DNA of 6,770 bases from DASQTB01 sp035642095. GTDB taxonomy: Bacteria; Actinomycetota; UBA4738; CALAEC01. This document shows, piece by piece, positions 5,459 to 6,770 of this stretch. Position 1 is the stretch's first letter. Every line of letters begins with the position of its first letter. The position numbers and the translations under genes are program-made. The DNA lies in NCBI GenBank assembly GCA_035642095.1, contig DASQTB010000167.1:1-6770 (forward strand). Reading direction: 5' to 3'. The notes below the pieces were generated by a model. The model was not told the DNA's origin. It searched no databases and saw nothing but the letters and a program-made list of their open reading frames with translations.

Positions 5459-6256
5459 CTAGTCGGTCGAAAGGGGTGCGGCGGGTCGTCCCTGAACGAC
5501 GTCCTCCAGCTCCCGGACGTGCTGCTCGCCCGTGGCCACCGTGTAGTGCGCGGTCAGGGTGGAGCCCCCGAAGGGGAACCGGCGGTGGATCTTCACCTCG
5601 CCGCCCTCGACCTCGATCACGTTGTAGCACGGCTTGGTGTGGCCGCGGAGCCGCAGCGAGGCGCACGTGCCGGCGTTGACGATGTACAGGTTCTCCAGCC
5701 GCCAGACGTAGGGCACGTGCTTATGACCGGACAGGACCAGGTTGACCCCGTTGTCGATCAGGACCTCGAGGAGGTCGCCGGCATCGAACACGATGTTCCG
5801 TTCCCGGCCGGTCCCCGGGATCGGGATCAGGTGGTGGTGGAGGGCGAAGACACGAAGATCCCAGTCGCCTGCGAAGTGGTCCCGGATCCACGGATACCGC
5901 TCCCGGCCGACTTGGCCCTCATCAAGATCCGGTTCGCTGGAGTCGGCGCCGACGACGCGAACGCCCTTCATATCCGTGGCCCAATACCGCGGCCCGATCA
6001 GCTCCTCGAAGTGAACGTATCCCACGTTGCGAGCGTCGTGATTGCCCGGGACCGACCAGACCGGCGAAGTGATCCGCTCCAGGTAGGCGACCGCCGTCTT
6101 GAACTCCTGGCGGTACCCGAAGTTCGTGAAGTCGCCGGTGACGACGACCAGGTCGGGCTCGAGCTCGTTGAGCTCCACGATCACCCGGTTCATCAGGTTG
6201 GGAACGAAGTACGGCGAGCCGACGTGTGGGTCCGAGATGTGGGCGATCGTGACCAC
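5459..6256 (-). CDS. Calcineurin-like metallophosphoesterase
   Basis: This 265-residue protein has the full set of two-metal phosphoesterase motifs: DPH (Asp9, His11), GDFTN (Asp42), GNHD (Asn72, His73), the HHH cluster at 140-142, and GHKH (His178, His180). Members of this superfamily hydrolyse phosphomonoesters, phosphodiesters or cyclic nucleotides, and the motifs alone do not give the substrate. It has no signal peptide or membrane segment, so it should act in the cytoplasm. The start is GTG 6256, directly before the first beta strand (VTIAHISD). No Shine-Dalgarno sequence is present, but a TAAACT hexamer lies 6 nt upstream, as expected for a leaderless mRNA. It is the first gene of the run and ends 18 nt before cpgS. 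The position suggests a role in turning over cDPG or 2,3-diphosphoglycerate; this is inference. It could equally be an Icc/CpdA-like enzyme with an unrelated substrate. Confidence 0.93.
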   Translation of the reverse strand: MVTIAHISDPHVGSPYFVPNLMNRVIVELNELEPDLVVVTGDFTNFGYRQEFKTAVAYLERITSPVWSVPGNHDARNVGYVHFEELIGPRYWATDMKGVRVVGADSSEPDLDEGQVGRERYPWIRDHFAGDWDLRVFALHHHLIPIPGTGRERNIVFDAGDLLEVLIDNGVNLVLSGHKHVPYVWRLENLYIVNAGTCASLRLRGHTKPCYNVIEVEGGEVKIHRRFPFGGSTLTAHYTVATGEQHVRELEDVVQGRPAAPLSTD

Positions 6257-6262
6257 GGCGGC

Positions 6263-6268
6263 AGTTTA
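6263..6268 (-). promoter_or_regulatory. Leaderless-type -10 element of the seven-gene run
   Basis: TAAACT on the minus strand fits TANNNT, and its 3' end is 7 nt from the first base of the GTG at 6256. Transcription starting at the canonical distance would begin exactly on the start codon. There is no Shine-Dalgarno sequence. Possible -35 sequences, such as GTTCCG at 6290-6285 with 16-nt spacing, are weak, which is common in actinobacterial promoters of this kind. Confidence 0.5.
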
Positions 6269-6323
6269 CCCCTGCAGTCGAATGCGGAACGCAACGGGCC
6301 GGCAGGTTGACGAAGAAGGCGGG

Positions 6324-6770
6324 TCAGAGGAGCTGATGCGCGGCCCGAGCCACCAGAACCGTGCCGAGGGCAGCGATCGCAGCCGCGCTTCCGATTGGGA
6401 CGATCCGGGTCCACCGGCCCAGCCGTGGGGTGACCCTGGCGCCCGCCCGCGCGGCGACGATCCCGACCACGGCGAGCGTGACTGCCAGCCCGAGGCTGAA
6501 AGCCCCTATGAGCGCCGTCCCGAAGACGGCTCGACCTACGGCGACCGAACCCAGCAGCGTCACGATCGCCGTCGGCGAGGGCAGGATCCCGCCCGAGAGG
6601 GCGAGGCTCGTCAGGCCGCGGCGCGAGAGCGGCCGCTCGACCGGCGGATGGAGGTGGTGGTGGAACGACCCTCGCCTGCGCAGGCGGGAGACGATCAGCA
6701 CGGTCCCGATCCCGAGCGCTGCGACCCCGGAGACCAACCCGAGCCAGGGGTAGATCGTCTCGGCGGGGAA
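6324..6770 (-). CDS. NicO-family nickel/cobalt transporter, C-terminal part
   Basis: This is the last 148 residues of an integral membrane protein whose N-terminus lies beyond the window. It matches the C-terminal half of NicO (RcnA-like) nickel/cobalt transporters or exporters. The visible part begins FPAETIYPWLG, runs into a membrane segment at about 10-29, then a His-bearing cytoplasmic-type loop (GSFHHHLHPP, His 37-39 and 41). The conserved motif LSGGILPSPTAIV follows at 58-70, a membrane segment at about 82-106 (AFSLGLAVTL) and a last one at about 122-143. The Gly-Gly...Pro-Ser-Pro signature and the His loop are the strongest evidence. A TTG at 6737 is not the true start, since the frame stays open and family-like up to the edge. 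It ends 67 nt before the phosphoesterase gene. Whether it imports or exports metal cannot be told from this part. Confidence 0.85.
   Translation of the reverse strand, partial: FPAETIYPWLGLVSGVAALGIGTVLIVSRLRRRGSFHHHLHPPVERPLSRRGLTSLALSGGILPSPTAIVTLLGSVAVGRAVFGTALIGAFSLGLAVTLAVVGIVAARAGARVTPRLGRWTRIVPIGSAAAIAALGTVLVARAAHQLL

Larger units (their letters stand above)
583..6256 (-). other. Probable seven-gene operon (phosphoesterase-cpgS-2PG kinase-tal-rho-74aa-rpmE)
   Basis: Seven same-strand genes are packed with junctions of +18, -4, -17, +5, +3 and -4 nt, with no room for a terminator. A promoter-like element sits directly before the first gene, and gaps of 67 and 82 nt flank the block. Strong Shine-Dalgarno sites occur before tal and rho, while the 2-phosphoglycerate kinase, the 74-residue gene and rpmE rely partly on overlaps. 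The operon is inferred from spacing. An internal promoter could divide it into a cDPG part and a tal-rho-rpmE part. Confidence 0.7.

Noticed and set aside
4724..6310. 528-codon plus-strand open frame
   Set aside because: It is an antisense shadow of cpgS and the metallophosphoesterase, both of which have complete catalytic motifs on the minus strand.
6257..6323. Terminator for the nickel/cobalt transporter gene
   Set aside because: No stem with a T-tract is visible. Only a 4-bp GCAG/CTGC inverted repeat overlapping the promoter is found, which is too short to support.

Overview
This is a GC-rich window in which every convincing gene reads from the minus strand, so transcription runs from high to low coordinates. 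GC-rich third codon positions, GTG starts, a Rho factor with an Arg/Asp/Gly-rich N-terminal insertion and leaderless-looking promoters all suggest a high-GC Gram-positive bacterium, probably Actinomycetota. The order tal-rho-rpmE recalls the Bacillus fba-tal-murA-glpX-rho-rpmE neighbourhood. The taxon is inferred; no rRNA or other marker is present beyond ribosomal protein L31.

Layout in the direction of transcription. (1) 6770-6324: C-terminal part of a NicO-family nickel/cobalt transporter, cut by the window edge. (2) A 67-nt gap holding a leaderless-type promoter. (3) A tightly packed seven-gene run, 6256-583: metallophosphoesterase, cyclic 2,3-diphosphoglycerate (cDPG) synthetase (cpgS), 2-phosphoglycerate kinase, small transaldolase (tal), transcription termination factor rho, an unrecognised 74-residue protein, and ribosomal protein L31 (rpmE). 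Junctions are overlaps of 4 to 17 nt or gaps of at most 18 nt. (4) An 82-nt gap with a second leaderless-type -10 element. (5) 500-1: an unrecognised multi-pass membrane protein that leaves the window.

The most interesting content is the cpgS plus 2-phosphoglycerate kinase pair. In methanogenic archaea these two enzymes turn 2-phosphoglycerate into 2,3-diphosphoglycerate and then into its cyclic pyrophosphate cDPG, a thermoprotective solute and phosphate/energy store. Here they are translationally coupled in an apparently bacterial genome, preceded by a phosphoesterase that might degrade the product, and continuous with a central-carbon and gene-expression operon (tal-rho-rpmE). A well-spaced candidate sigma70-type promoter lies inside cpgS, so pgk2 and the genes after it may also be expressed separately.

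No rRNA, tRNA, CRISPR array, insertion sequence, attachment site or convincing intrinsic terminator was seen. The long plus-strand open frames are antisense shadows of the GC-rich genes.
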